Positions 49,389-60,240 of a stretch of DNA of 64,000 nucleotides are shown in pieces. The stretch is from Adiantum capillus-veneris (taxonomy: Eukaryota > Streptophyta > Polypodiopsida > Polypodiales > Pteridaceae). The notes under the pieces are model-generated. The model made no database searches, was not told where the DNA came from, and saw nothing but the letters and a program-made list of their open reading frames with translations. Location: NCBI GenBank assembly GCA_014529385.2, contig CM043970.1, positions 62,605,496 through 62,669,495 on the forward strand, read 5' to 3'. Positions within the stretch are counted from its first letter, which is position 1; each line of letters begins with the position of its first letter. Made by a program: the position numbers and the translations under genes.

Positions 49389-50003
49389 TTATTGGAAAGT
49401 AAGTAGTGTACTAAACTTTTTCACCCCATAGACCATACCCAATCCCTCCCTCTCAGTTGTCGTGTAATTCTTCTCTGCATTGTTTAATTGTCTACTGGAG
49501 TAACTTATCAAAAAATCCATGTTGTTCTCCCCAGGTTGTGCAAGTATGCATCCTATTGCATACGCTGATGAATCTACGTGGATGTGAAAGATCCTCTCCC
49601 AATCCGGAGCCTTCAAAATTGGAGCGGAAATTAATCTCTGCTTCAACGTTTGAAAAGCTTCCTCGCACTCCTCTGTCCACTCAAATTTAGTTATCAGTGC
49701 GTAAAGTGGTTTTGCAATTATAGCATATGAGTAGATAAATCTGCGATAATATCCACAATGGCCCATAAATGCGTGTACCTCCTTTACCTTGACTGGTCGT
49801 GGTAGATCAACAAAATGACGTTGATCTTCTCCATGTCTGTCGAAATACCGTTTTTGGACACTATATGTCCCAATATTTTTCCTTGTCTTACCATGAAGAA
49901 GACACATTTCTCTGGATTCAGGCAAATCCGATACAGTCTGCATTTTTCGAACACCTTTTTCAAGTGCTCTATATGCTCTACTCTTACAAGGGAGTGAACA
50001 CAC
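49389..50003 (-). pseudogene. RT end (connection) and RNase H
   Basis: KEVHAFMGHCGYYRRFIYSY and AKPLYALITKFEWTEECEEA form the RT thumb/connection. RNase H follows: IFHIHVDSSAYAIGCILAQP with its first Asp, SYSSRQLNNAEKNYTTTERE with its Glu, and LGMVYGVKKF. A frameshift near 49800 separates it from the RT frame, and another near 49389 from its own tail. It degrades the RNA strand during reverse transcription. Confidence 0.85.
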
Positions 50004-50590
50004 AGGTCATCCATGTAAATTTCTAAGAAATGTCTTAGATATTCTTTAAAAGCATGACCCATCAGCCTTTGAAATGTGGCTGGTGCATTTGTGAGGCCAA
50101 AAGCCATTACCCAGAATGCAAAAATATCCCATTCGATTGCGAAAGCCGTTTTTTGCTGATCCTCTGGCTTTATTGCGAGTTGGTTGTAACCCGAAAAGCC
50201 ATCTAAGAAGCTATAAGCCTCTTTGCCTACCACCCTTTCTATTACATGATCAGTAATGGGTAGGGGATAGTTGTCTCGAATTGTAGCAGCGTTTACTTTC
50301 TTGAGATTGGCGCACACTCTCAACTTACCATTTTTCTTCGGAACCACCACAATCGGTGAAACCCAATCGGCATGCTCAATTTCGTAAATAAAATCTGCCT
50401 CCTTAAGTTTATCTATCTTCTCCTTGATCTTTTTCGCAAACGTTTCATTATAAGTATAGGGATGTTGTCTGCTCGGTTTGGCGTCGTTCTTAAGGGGTAT
50501 TGTGTGCTGACAGATACTTGGATCCACACCCTTAAGATCTTTATATGACCATGCAAACACATCTCTATACTGTTTAAGAGTAGCTACCAA
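49784..50590 (-). pseudogene. Reverse transcriptase
   Basis: 268 open codons cover the fingers and palm: VSPIVVVPKKNGKLRVCANL (usually CVDYRKLN, here CANLKKVN), YPLPITDHVIERV, YSFLDGFSGYNQLAI, MAFGLTNAPATFQRLMG and EIYMDDLCVHS. The catalytic YMDD is encoded at 50017-50006. Ahead of it are FAWSYKDLKGVDPSICQH and DAKPSRQHPYTYNE, typical of plant Ty3 polyproteins. The catalytic aspartates are intact. The frame shifts after GHIVSKNGISTDMEKINV. Confidence 0.92.
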
Positions 50591-50736
50591 AATCTTTTCC
50601 TCTTCTTCAGTAAGATCAGTGGCAATATATGCAGGTTTTGGATCTTCTCCTGGCTCCGCTAGATCTATTCATTTGGCTTTCTTAGGACCGTCATACGATG
50701 TACCCGGTTCCTTCAGTTCTCTCGTTGGTAGCTGTA

Positions 50737-51315
50737 TTATGATTTTCCTATCTTGTATGGTATATTTCTTATAATGGGACGGTGCATCCATCTTGTCAGA
50801 ATTGGTGTCTCATTTGTTTCAAAGTCAGTCGTCCATATGTCTTTGAGTGTTCGCTTAAGCTTATTGTACTCTGTTTTCCTCTCTGTTTTGGTCATTCCAG
50901 AGTGTGTTTTCTCCCCTTTCTGCGACTTAGTTGTTTGCTTCTCGTTTCTGTTCTTCTTGTTGTTTTTCCGCGGTTTAGTATTGATAAACCGGTCAGTGAC
51001 CTCGTCTTTGACACAATCATTAGCTTTGACAAGCTTTAGATATCCCGTTGTGTCATCAACAAGAGGCATCGGATTATGATTTTTTGTCCTTGATTTTTTA
51101 GTTCTCTTGGATTTATACCGCTCCTGTTGACTAGGTTTTTGGTTAGGAAACTCGTAAAACTTGTCCTGTCTCGACCTGTATTTCCTATTCGTCTCTGATG
51201 CGCTTGATCTTTCATCATCAGCCTCTATCAGTTGGATTTCATCGTCCAGTGATGGAAGGTCACAGCATAATGAATCCGTGAATTCCTCCTCTGTTCGATT
51301 TCTATTGATCTCCAT
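50737..51315 (-). pseudogene. Linker between protease and RT
   Basis: 192 open codons, highly charged (RSRQDKFYEFPNQKPSQQER, TKPRKNNKKNRNEKQTTKSQ). No domain is recognised. It lies between the retropepsin and RT in a third frame, so it is part of the polyprotein separated by frameshifts. Low-complexity linkers at this position are common in large plant Ty3 polyproteins. Confidence 0.5.
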
Positions 51316-51349
51316 AGATATCTCATCAATGATTCTTTTACACTCGGTC

Positions 51350-52591
51350 TCACGTGGTAGTTCTTCTTGTTCCTCGCTCTCTGATCTTGATGACGCTAGC
51401 CATTTGCAACGTTACTAGGTCGTATCCTTCTTCGTCACAAAATTTCGTAGGTGTACATTCGTTAACACATATGTCCAAGGTAGACAATATTTGAGTCCAC
51501 CCGAATGGCTCAAATAAATGTTCTGAGAAATAAGCTTCGTCTTCTACGGATCTTTCCAAAACGCATTCCTCTTTGATTATCTCTCCACAATCAGATGCTC
51601 CACACATCCAGACATGCGCTTTCTTTTGCATCCATGCGGGCATTTCTTTTTCATTTACGGTGGTCGAATTAAACTCTTGCACTGGTGTTTTTTCCACGTC
51701 TCTATAGCAGTGATCCTTCATGTTGATTTTCGTTATTAGCTCTTCGTGCCTTAGGTAGATTTGGTCGTACCCCCAATCTTGTATCATTTTGAGTTGACGC
51801 ATAAAAGGTCGTCCCAATATAATGTCAAAGTTGTTCGTTTTCCCGAAATCCACCACAACAAAGGTGTGCTCATAGTTAATTCCACACGAAGTTACAACTA
51901 TTTGGTCCAGGATTCCCAATGGTCTCTCTACATACCCATCTGCGAGTTGTAGTTTCATTCTCGTTTTCCTGAGAGCTGGACGGCCCCACTTCTCCCAGAT
52001 TTTCTTTGTAGCAATCGCCACTCCCGCTCCACTGTCTAGGATAGCTATCATTTTTATGTCCTGATATTCCACAGGTAGGGTCGTATTCCCCTCCTCGCCT
52101 TCACAGTAATCTCCGACCTTGTTTATGGGCACTGGTTGGGATTTGAGTTGAATTTCTCGTTTGTTTTCTTCTCCCGTAGGGTTTGTCGGAAGAGGAATCT
52201 TTACTCCCTTGTGCTCCAAATGTTTCCCCATGTCTTGCCATAAGTGTGGTCTGACTCTCAAGAGTTCAGACATCGTGATTGTGCATGTTATAGGTGTCGA
52301 CAGCATATCTTGAAGACTCTTTGAGTCAACCATATGTGGAATAGTTCTTATCTGGCATGGAACTAACCTTATCTCCAATTGTGCCTCATGTTCACCTATA
52401 AATGACGACAGGGTTTTCAAGAATTGGGCTTTGCTTTCCACCGAAATCTCCGTTCTCGCATCCCCATATATCGTCTGGACAAAATTCATTATCCAAGTTA
52501 ATCTCAGGAATTGGAGCAGACTGTAACGTCGCGCTCCCGTTCTTTCTGTTTCTAATGGTTTCCCATAAGTGTTGTGGCCATTGTTCTTCAA
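51350..52591 (-). pseudogene. First (canonical) retropepsin region
   Basis: 413 open codons. The active site MIAILDSGAGVAIATKKIWE is near residues 181-200 (DSGA encoded at 52036-52025). The substrate-flap region KLQLADGYVERPLGILDQIV and the late motif FDIILGRPFMRQL (about 256-268) follow, as in Ty3-type aspartic proteases. Acidic text follows (CGEIIKEECVLERSVEDEAY). The N-terminal 170 residues are not recognised. This is the usual protease position, upstream of RT. Confidence 0.85.
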
Positions 52592-53657
52592 CTATTGGAA
52601 TTGGCATCATCGTCATTGACTTAGTGTCATCAGTCGTGTTTGGCACCACTCGATGATTCAGCGATAATATTGTTTCAGGCCTGGATTCGTTTACTTGTTT
52701 TGGTTCATCGGTTTTTAGTTTTTCTCGCTCTTTATGAATCAACACTTCTTGTTCTGGGGTTCTAACCATCCTAGGTTCCATCAACGCCTGGGCTGTTTCA
52801 ATGAGGTGTTTATACATTTCCAAACGCTTCGTTTTCACTTCTGGTTGAGGATAAGTTAACCATCTTTACTCTAAGATTTGGTTTGTTTTTAGCCTTGCTT
52901 TGTACGCTTGTAATAGAGCATCTAACGGCTCTAGCACTTTGTAAACCAAGACCGATCCTCCCGAGGACGCTTTCCTCGGCTTGTTGTTATCCTCAGTAGT
53001 CCTACTCTCTCTCTCTTGTTTGAGTTGCTCCTTCGTTTCATGTAATTCGTTTTGCATGGAAATTTGGCTGTTCACACTTCTTGTTTTCATCCTGTCTCGT
53101 TTCGCCTTCCAGGATTTTCTCTGGGTTCTCACGGATAAGCTTTCATTTTCTGTGGGTATAGGCAACTCTACCCTTTCCTCCATGGGCTCGTTTTTCCTTA
53201 AGTCCTTGGCTTGGGCTCTGGTTATCGCATTGATTTGGATCATTGGATCGGTTTCTGATCCGCTGCTTGCACTTGGTATCACCCCCACTATATTCATAGT
53301 CGCTTTTCCCTTGTTGTCCGGATTTTTTGGGCAATCCGGAAATACGTGATTCACACCACATCCGTCACAAAACCCAAAAATTTTCACTCTTTTATCTTTG
53401 AAAGGACAGTTACGCTCCCAATGATCCGTACTTCCACAGCTATAGCACTGTCCAATTGGTGTTTGATTTTGAGAAGGTGGTCCCATAGGTTGTCCTGCTC
53501 TATTAGGATACCCTCTTGGTTTGTAATTCTGGTTCGCAATGAACATTAACGTTCTTTCGTCTACAAAATATTGATCTCTCGAAGGTTGTGCTGCATACGT
53601 TGGTGGTGCCATACCTTCGCTACTTCCCCATGGTTGATATGCTTCATCTGCATACAT
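52392..53657 (-). pseudogene. Gag C-terminal part with zinc knuckles
   Basis: The frame 53657-52866 has CYSCGSTDHWERNC (53447-53406, C-x2-C-x4-H-x4-C) and CDGCGVNHVFPDC (53369-53331, C-x2-C-x3-H-x4-C). A charged helical tail follows (NELHETKEQLKQERESRTTE), then one stop and the in-frame continuation 52838-52392 (LIETAQALMEPRMVRTPEQE). Zinc knuckles bind the genomic RNA during particle assembly. With the knuckles at 54074-53990 there are three intact and one degenerate finger, more than usual for plant Ty3 Gag. Confidence 0.75.
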
Positions 53658-53699
53658 TTGTGATTCAGGTTCTGTTGCGTAAGGCTCATTCGGTTCCTC

Positions 53700-54840
53700 C
53701 TAATAAGAAACTTGAAGTGTACTATTTGTTCCTAGTGATGCTTCACGTGGTTGAGCATACCTAATCATGGCCCTATTTTCCTATGGTAATGGAGGTTGAC
53801 CCAATACAGATTGAGGTCTGTCTGCTCCTGCTACCAGATTCATATTTGGTCCCACTTGATATCTTGGAGGAGGTGGTTGGGATGGTCCTGCTGGAGGCCC
53901 ATACGGTCTTTCCCTCACATAGTTTTTGTTATAAAAACACTCTTTCGTGCTATGATTCGTCCATTTTTGTTCTATGGCGCACCATTTCAGTACTTGTCTA
54001 TTCGCAACTGGTGCTTTCGGCTGTTGAGTGCACCTCGGTGTCGGATGATCCCCCCCACATGTGTCACACTTCCTCGTCTGAGGCTATCTCATCACCGGAT
54101 TTGATCTCATATGTTGCTGCATTCTCTTCGTTATCTCCTCTATCAATTGATCAGCTGTCAGCATCAAGGATGCCTGGGCATCTTTCTTGGTAGAGGGTTC
54201 GCTTTTAATCGATGAAGATCCACTGGTTACTGAATCAGTATCCTCTGAAACTTCCCCATATGCTTTGCAGTTATCGACAAGATATAACGCTTCCCTTGTA
54301 ACCTGTTGAAACGTGCTACAGGATTTCAAGTGAAGGTCCTTTTTCAAGGTTTCATTCCTAAGTCCTTCGATGAAGAGCACAGACAATCTCTCGTCCTGCG
54401 GTAATTCTCTCCTCGGGCACCTCTCAATGTATTGCTTGAATCTCAAGGTTGCTTCCTTCACTTTTTCATTCTCCCTTTGTTTAAAAGCGTATATCTGCGA
54501 TACAGTATTATGCTTTATACCCCATTTTGAGAATTCTTGTGCGAACTCGCGGAATACATGTTCAATATTCGGACAAGTTTCAGGGTTTAAAGGTTGAAAC
54601 CACGTTAAGTCCGTCCCTTCCAAGGTCAACCCGAATCCCTCGTATTGAGTATGGAAATCAGTGATCTGTTCTTCATAAAACTTGCTTGAAGAGCGATACA
54701 TGGGCATATGGATCCCCCAATCCGCTATATTTCTTTGGCATGCACTTCGCTACTTGGGATGGTCTGATCCGTCTATGGTCTGCGGTCAATCTCATTGCTC
54801 CCATGTCTCGACTTAGTCGTTCTCATGCATCAGGGAGGTC
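53700..54840 (-). pseudogene. Gag capsid region with first zinc knuckles
   Basis: Upstream of a frame change near 54670 the text reads PSQVAKCMPKKYSGLGDPYA, HVSLFKQVL. Then 54707-54084 has EEQITDFHTQYEGFGLTLEG, FREFAQEFSKWGIKHNTVSQ, LRFKQYIERCPRRELPQDER and VLFIEGLRNETLKKDLHL, the retrotransposon Gag (capsid) domain. After one stop the same frame gives KCDTCGGDHPTPRC (intact knuckle) and KWCAIEQKWTNHSTKEC (degenerate, one Cys missing). A proline-rich stretch with YGPPAGPSQPPPPRYQVG follows. Confidence 0.85.
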
Positions 54841-55942
54841 GTAGGTTGCTCTCGTTGGCTCCCCCCCCACCCCCCCCCCCAAATCTACTACTAGGAGGCA
54901 AATGTGATGGGGTGGCTACAAATGTCGGATCTAAAGCCGTATGTGTAGAGATGGGAACCGCACTACCTCGATTCGTAGCCATTGATTCTCTGAAATGTAA
55001 CGTCCCCATGGGGCTTGGCATCGAATAATGAGGTCGACTGCAAGAATCAGCTACATGAGTCCTCCCTCCTCCTGTGGTCAACGGTTCTGGCACGACAGTT
55101 GTAGGGGCTGGTCTTAGAGGGCTTGGAGTGACATAGTACTGGGGAAGTGGTCCCCCAAAGTACGTATATCCTTCCAATTCTTTTTTATGGATTGCTGCAT
55201 ATCATCTTCCATACTTGTCGTATGCTGCAATTTTCGTTTCCGCTCCCTCTGTGTAGGTGAAGACATAAAGTCTTTTCCGCTCAGTCATCTCCCCGACGTA
55301 GGGTTCCTCACATCTATAATAGAGATCTTGCTCTTCATTATTATACTTGTATAACCCCAAGTAGACATTATCCGTGTTGATTCTCAACGTTTCGTTTTCT
55401 CGCCTTAATCTCGCATTAGGTAAGCTCATTGTTGGAGCTCTTTCCTCATGTTCCTCGTCTATTTTGGCTTTTGTGCCCATCAATCCCCACTTGTCTACAA
55501 TGTTAGGATTTAGGACTACCAAGTACATGATACCCTCGTCATCTAGGTACCTGTCTCCGCTATAGCTCACAGGCACTAAATCCATGAACTCACTTGGTCT
55601 CTCTTCTATTTTCACACAGTAGCGGTCCATACCATCTTTGTATATCTTGGCACCTTGCTTGTTGTCATATTGATACTTGATGAACAATAGCTTTAGTGCG
55701 GCCGAGGGGTCCGATGGTCCTGCTGCCATGTTTTCTCTCCCGTTTAGTTTTATTTGTCCCAAGTGTTCTGTGAAATACTCGGAAGATCTCTCTAAAGAAG
55801 TGTCGGAAATGCCTTCTTCAAGGATTGGCTCTAACGGTTGCACTATCCCTTGGTTTACACTCTCCTTCGTTGATGCAACACTCGTTTGATCTGCTAATTT
55901 TAGGTTTTTGGTGTTGATTTGTTTTCCCGATCTCAAAAACAT
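54841..55942 (-). pseudogene. Gag N-terminal part
   Basis: It starts MFLRSGKQINTKNLKLADQT at 55942, the first ATG after the leader. It includes ALKLLFIKYQYDNKQGAKIY, GIMYLVVLNPNIVDKWGLMG and YRCEEPYVGEMTERKRLYVF. A single TGA at 55199-55201 interrupts the frame, which continues YAAIHKKELEGYTYFGGPLP with Pro/Thr-rich text. It ends at a C-rich homopolymer (about 54861-54882) where the frame is lost. The relic at 27383-28600 is a related gag start. Confidence 0.75.
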
Positions 55943-57501
55943 GAAGAAAGTGGGATTGACTGACTAAATTCAAACCTCTTACCTAGAGATGGAAAGATCT
56001 TTCAATTCCTTCGACTGCATGGGTTGTTACTTGATCGGTCTCTGCAAATGATTACACTGGATGGCTATGAGATCACTGTATCATTCCAACTGTCAGCAGA
56101 TTCAACACTTCAAAATGTTCTCAACACAATTTTGCTTGCAGATTATTGATAGTATGTCCAATTTGAGTTTTGAAACCTCCTGGTATCTTGTATAACCTAG
56201 GTCTATGAACAGGTCAAAAATGAGCTGGATTTGAGCCAGAGGTACACCGATCGCGATCGTACTTCTGAGCCCAAATCAGATGAAACTTCATCAACTTGTT
56301 CACTAGGCTATTTTAAGACTACCTGCAAGACACTTTTGTATTTGGACTCAAAAAAGTCAAGTTTTTACCATTTCTTGGTTGTAAGTGCCTGTTTTTCCAA
56401 ATTTATCTGTTTGACTGGATTTTGATGTTTGATTTGGGATTTGAGAGATACCTGGGATTGTCCTGTGTACAAGCTATCCCTCTGTGTAGTTACTTCCCAA
56501 TTTGGATGTGTTTTGGTCTACTGAAAGTCAATTTCTAAGCCGGTTTAGCAATTTTTGACTCGAATCTGTATTCAAATGGTTTGACAGGTATTTTGAGGTT
56601 TTTGGCTCTAGGTCCTTTAGACTTTTATGTTTATATACACCTGGGGATCCCACATATGAAATCTGGTCCAATTCTGACACTTAGGTACACCGATCGCGAT
56701 CGTACTTCTGAGCCCAAATCAAACCAAACTTGGCATGCTTGTAGACACTAATGTTTTAAGGCTATCCCCAAAGTCTTTTTGCATTTGGACCATCAAAAGT
56801 CAAGATTTTGCAGTTTCTGGGTCTGTCAAGCTAGTTTTACCCAAGTGGCATGATTTTCTTGGTTTTTGATGTTTTTGGGTGTGGTTGCTTTAGACAAAGT
56901 TGTTTAGAATCTTATCAGAAAGGCACATGTCAAATCTGGTCCAAATCTGACACTGAGGTACACCGATCGCGATCATAATACCAGGGCCAAATCTGATGAA
57001 ATTTTATCTGCTCCCTCTGACAAGTGTTTCCTAGTGTTTTGTGCTACCACTTTGTGATTTGAATCAATATCAATCCTGTTTGGTCAAATTTTCAGAATTT
57101 CAGAGTCTTATGGCTTTTTTGGCCAAAGTTATGGTTTTTTGGTTTCTCGACTCTAACTTTTGCCCCAAATCTGATCGGAATGTGATTTGCTTATCCTACT
57201 CCTAATTACAGAATTGAAAAAACATAAGAAATTGAATCAAACAAAACAAACACGACAGATTTTGGGTGAGATTTCAGTACTCAATCGAATTAGAGAAATT
57301 GAAGAGCAAAAATGCTTTAACACATTCACTCACAGCTTCCTAAATCTCCTAAGAGAGGATCTAGCCGGTCCACTGGCTCTAGACTCCACTAGGCTCTAAA
57401 CCCTTGTCTAGCAACCTAACTGAGGTGTAAAATTGATTTGTGGATTGATCTTTTTGAAGGAGTCTAACTGAGCACTCGGTCACTCATGACCTAAGGTGCA
57501 T
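55943..57501 (-). promoter_or_regulatory. 5' leader with palindrome-bearing repeats
   Basis: 1.56 kb of non-coding sequence between the primer site and gag. CGATCGCGATCG occurs at 56248-56259 and 56691-56702, with a one-mismatch copy at 56964-56975. Each is embedded in GAGGTACACCGATCGCGATCG-type text within diverged units. The units share TCTGAGCCCAAATCA and AAAAGTCAAG words at a spacing of 443 and 273 bp. Long leaders of this kind may hold packaging or translation signals. Confidence 0.6.
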
Positions 57502-57519
57502 TCCCCGACAACGGCGCCA
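57502..57519 (-). other. Primer binding site (tRNA-Asp type)
   Basis: The minus strand reads TGGCGCCGTTGTCGGGGA, separated from the LTR end by one T. It differs at one base from TGGCGCCGTTGCCGGGGA, the tRNA-Asp-complementary site I recall from plant Athila-like elements. Confidence 0.88.
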
Positions 57520-57520
57520 A

Positions 57521-58431
57521 TGTTTGCGGGTCACCGCGACGGACGTCCATAGCATAGCTCTCAAGCATCAACATATTTATCAATACAGAGGAAGCGACTC
57601 GGTGGAGGCATGGGAACTCACTAGGGTATCAATCCTAATGAAGTGAACTCGAAGAGATGCAACTTACTAACTCTACAAGCAAATCAAACGCGTTACCGCC
57701 AACTAATCTGCCTATGTCCTCCTACACCGTCCTTTAGCCATCACGCCTGTTTACCATGCAAATCGTATCGGAATTGCACGAAACTTGAAGGGAAGCTACA
57801 GGGGATTATCAGGAACATGTCCTATCACTATCACAATATTCTGGAGAGGTACAACGATCGCGATCGTTTGTCCAAAATTCAGCAAAAACAGCGAACAGAT
57901 GATCCTAATGGGTCGTTTTAGGGTCCCTAAAGCCTCTCCTAGGCTCAAAACAACATAAAACACGCATATAGACACTCAAAACAGCGATTTAAGGCCTCAA
58001 ACTCCTAGTTGAAAACCTTCACCGAATCTTGAATGATTACACTTGAATGAAAGAGCAAGAGGAGAGGAACACAATGCAATATTCAAATCTGAATTTGGAT
58101 TACCGTAGCCGCAATGGTGAAGATTACAAGTTTGAACAAGAAGGAGGTCTCAAACATACACTGTCTGCTAAGTTCTCCCTTCAAAAGATTATCCTCCAAC
58201 TTACAAAAAATGACCTTTATAGATTAGGTCTTTACAAAATGGCTTGTCCGGCCATAAGCCCCTAATCCTAAAACTGGCTCTCTAATATACAATTGCTCCC
58301 ATTAGAATAATCATACATCTTTGACAATTTCCCGGCTTAGAGATGCTTCTTTACAAAAGAATTTTACAATGGTTTCTCAGAAAAATATGGTCCTTCTGGC
58401 TACGGCCGCTTGTTGCTTCGTCCACCAAACA
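57521..58431 (-). repeat. 5' LTR of the Ty3 element
   Basis: 911 bp with ends TGTTTG and CAAACA. The palindrome is at 57855-57866. A TATA-like CTATAAAG is at 58222-58215 on the minus strand. About 35 substitutions and no gaps relative to 39736-40646. Confidence 0.95.
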
Positions 58432-58436
58432 AAATT
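58432..58436. repeat. Target site duplication AAATT (right)
   Basis: AAATT directly after the LTR end CAAACA, identical to 39731-39735. Confidence 0.93.
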
Positions 58437-59181
58437 GGTGGTTGACAATGATTGTGGAGATGTTTCTAAAGTATGTGATGATGTTACTGGGCTTAAAGTT
58501 GTAGATGCTCCAAACCTTAAAGTATTTAAAGAGAAAGAAGCTCAACTTGAAAGTATGTTTCTAGATTTTTTGAATTCTGACCTTGTAAATCAAATTTTGT
58601 AGATGGGAGACGAGGGTCTATTTGTGGAGTATTTGGATCATATTTTCCATGGTTCTTGGAAGCATTTTGTTTTCTTGGGACTATGTTTTGGAGATATATT
58701 TGTTGATTTTAAATTTGCAAAGCTTTGTAGAATTTAGAAATGCAAATTTCAATAGTGAAGATTTTAGGGATTGTTGGAATCTTGAACCTGAATTTGGCTA
58801 TTTTTACTGTGTCTTGGTGGAGTAAAAGCTTGATCATTGAACGTTGATTCTACAAGTTTATTTTGTATGATTTGATGAGGTTTTGTCTTTATGAAATGGG
58901 TTCCAAGCCTTGGCATGTTGCTAATAAATGGTGCATTTGTAAATCACTCTTAATGGTGAGGTGGTGCTGGGGATATCAATGTAATCCTTCGGGTGGACAA
59001 AGGGCAGTGTTTAGTAGTGTTTTATGGTATGTTTTGTGCATCTTGTCAAATTACCAGGAACTGCACTTTGCACTATATTGGACTACTGTCACTTTGATTA
59101 TGGGTCAAGGAATTTGTGGGTATCGAGTCAAAGTTTTTACTGGGAATTGTTTTTTACCACAGGACTATGCCAAGTGTGAAA
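58437..59181 (+). other. Outer element, continuation after the Ty3 insertion
   Basis: A plus-strand frame reads VVDNDCGDVSKVCDDVTGLK and EAQLESMFLDFLNSDLVNQI, then a stop. It continues MGDEGLFVEYLDHIFHGSWK, an acidic then aromatic text. It is similar in character to the ORF at 37740-38660 and probably the 3' part of the same outer element. No family was recognised. Confidence 0.4.
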
Positions 59182-59372
59182 TGATGTTTTGGGTGTACCT
59201 TCCTATGCTATGAACATTAGTTTAATGTAGATACTCAAGTCTATACCTCAATTCCTATTTTTGGGTGTGACAGTTTTTAGGCACCAATAAGTAATAACTA
59301 CTCGTATCTTCATGGGAAGAGGAGAAACCTATGGGAATCTCGTGTATGGAGTGGATGATACTCAAGGGAATC
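59182..59372 (+). mobile_element. 3' LTR fragment of the outer element
   Basis: Matches 33522-33715 in direct orientation, starting TGATGTTTTGGGTGTACC. Similarity stops near 59372, so this LTR is truncated or strongly diverged. Confidence 0.5.
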
Positions 59373-60240
59373 ATGTATCACTATAACGAGATATTTAACA
59401 TATTGGAGATGTCTTTTTAGGTTTGTATTTGCCTCTATACAAAATACAATGGTTGGGACATGCATATATGGTGTTGTCATGGAGTTCAAGCTTACTCAAC
59501 ATCTTTTTCACTTCATCTCTTGATGTAGTAAGGACATTGTTTGAGGGGTAAAAACGTTTGAGACAGTAGACTGCAACATTTTGAGCGAAGACCATATATA
59601 GACTAAGTATTAAAAATTTGAAAAATAATGCAAAAACCATTGACAACAAAGAATACATTTAATTTAATAGTGCCAAAACATATGCATTTTGGAGTTTGAG
59701 AACAAGAAAACTCATGCTTAACCATGAAAAATTTGAGCCTTCGTAGATTTGTTCAAGTGCTTCCACTCTAAGAAAACTTTTATTACTACATGCTTCACTT
59801 TTATTCGTACCAATCATGAATAAAATCGTTCCGACCATGCCATCTTCTTCATAAAAAACATCATTCTTTTTGTCAAAATGAAAACCAAATAGTTTTTGTA
59901 ATCCCTTATAATTGTTTGGATCACTCTTACAAAAGATTTCCATACACTCAATTGACAGACATGACATGCCATGAGAAGGTGGACACACATCATTTTCAAC
60001 ATCATAATTTTGAACCTATCACAAAGACACAATCATAAGCATTCTATATACAAAAATCCAACTTAATATTATGTAACAAATGGTTAGCATTCAAAAGTGA
60101 AAGAATTTGATTTAAGAAAAAAATAAATAGTATCAAATAGAAACGTGTAAATTTCAAAAATTTGATACATAATTCAAAACCCATGTTCCATGTATAGACT
60201 TTTATATATTCAATCTAGAGGTTGAGGTGCTCTTTTTAGC
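59373..60240 (-). pseudogene. Unassigned minus-strand frames next to the SET-like piece
   Basis: The frame 59988-59659 (109 codons) contains MSCLSIECMEIFCKSDPNNY, GLQKLFGFHFDKKNDVFYEE and DGMVGTILFMIG. The composition is protein-like, but the family is not recognised. Its strand and position suggest it may be a 3' part of the split gene at 60.2-64 kb. Confidence 0.3.

Larger units (their letters stand above)
39736..58431 (-). mobile_element. Complete 18.7-kb Ty3/gypsy retrotransposon (Athila/Tat-like)
   Basis: All structural marks are present: two 911-bp LTRs (TGTTTG...CAAACA), a 5-bp target duplication, a primer site at 57502-57519 and a purine tract at 40647-40660. Minus-strand order is leader, gag, retropepsin, RT, RNase H, integrase, second retropepsin-like domain, long spacer, extra ORF. 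The primer site, the gag/pol wording and the large third ORF point to the Athila/Tat side of plant Ty3 elements; that is inference from recalled family traits. The coding frames hold scattered single stops and frameshifts, and the LTRs differ at about 35 positions by my count. This is a relatively young but no longer autonomous copy. Confidence 0.93.
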
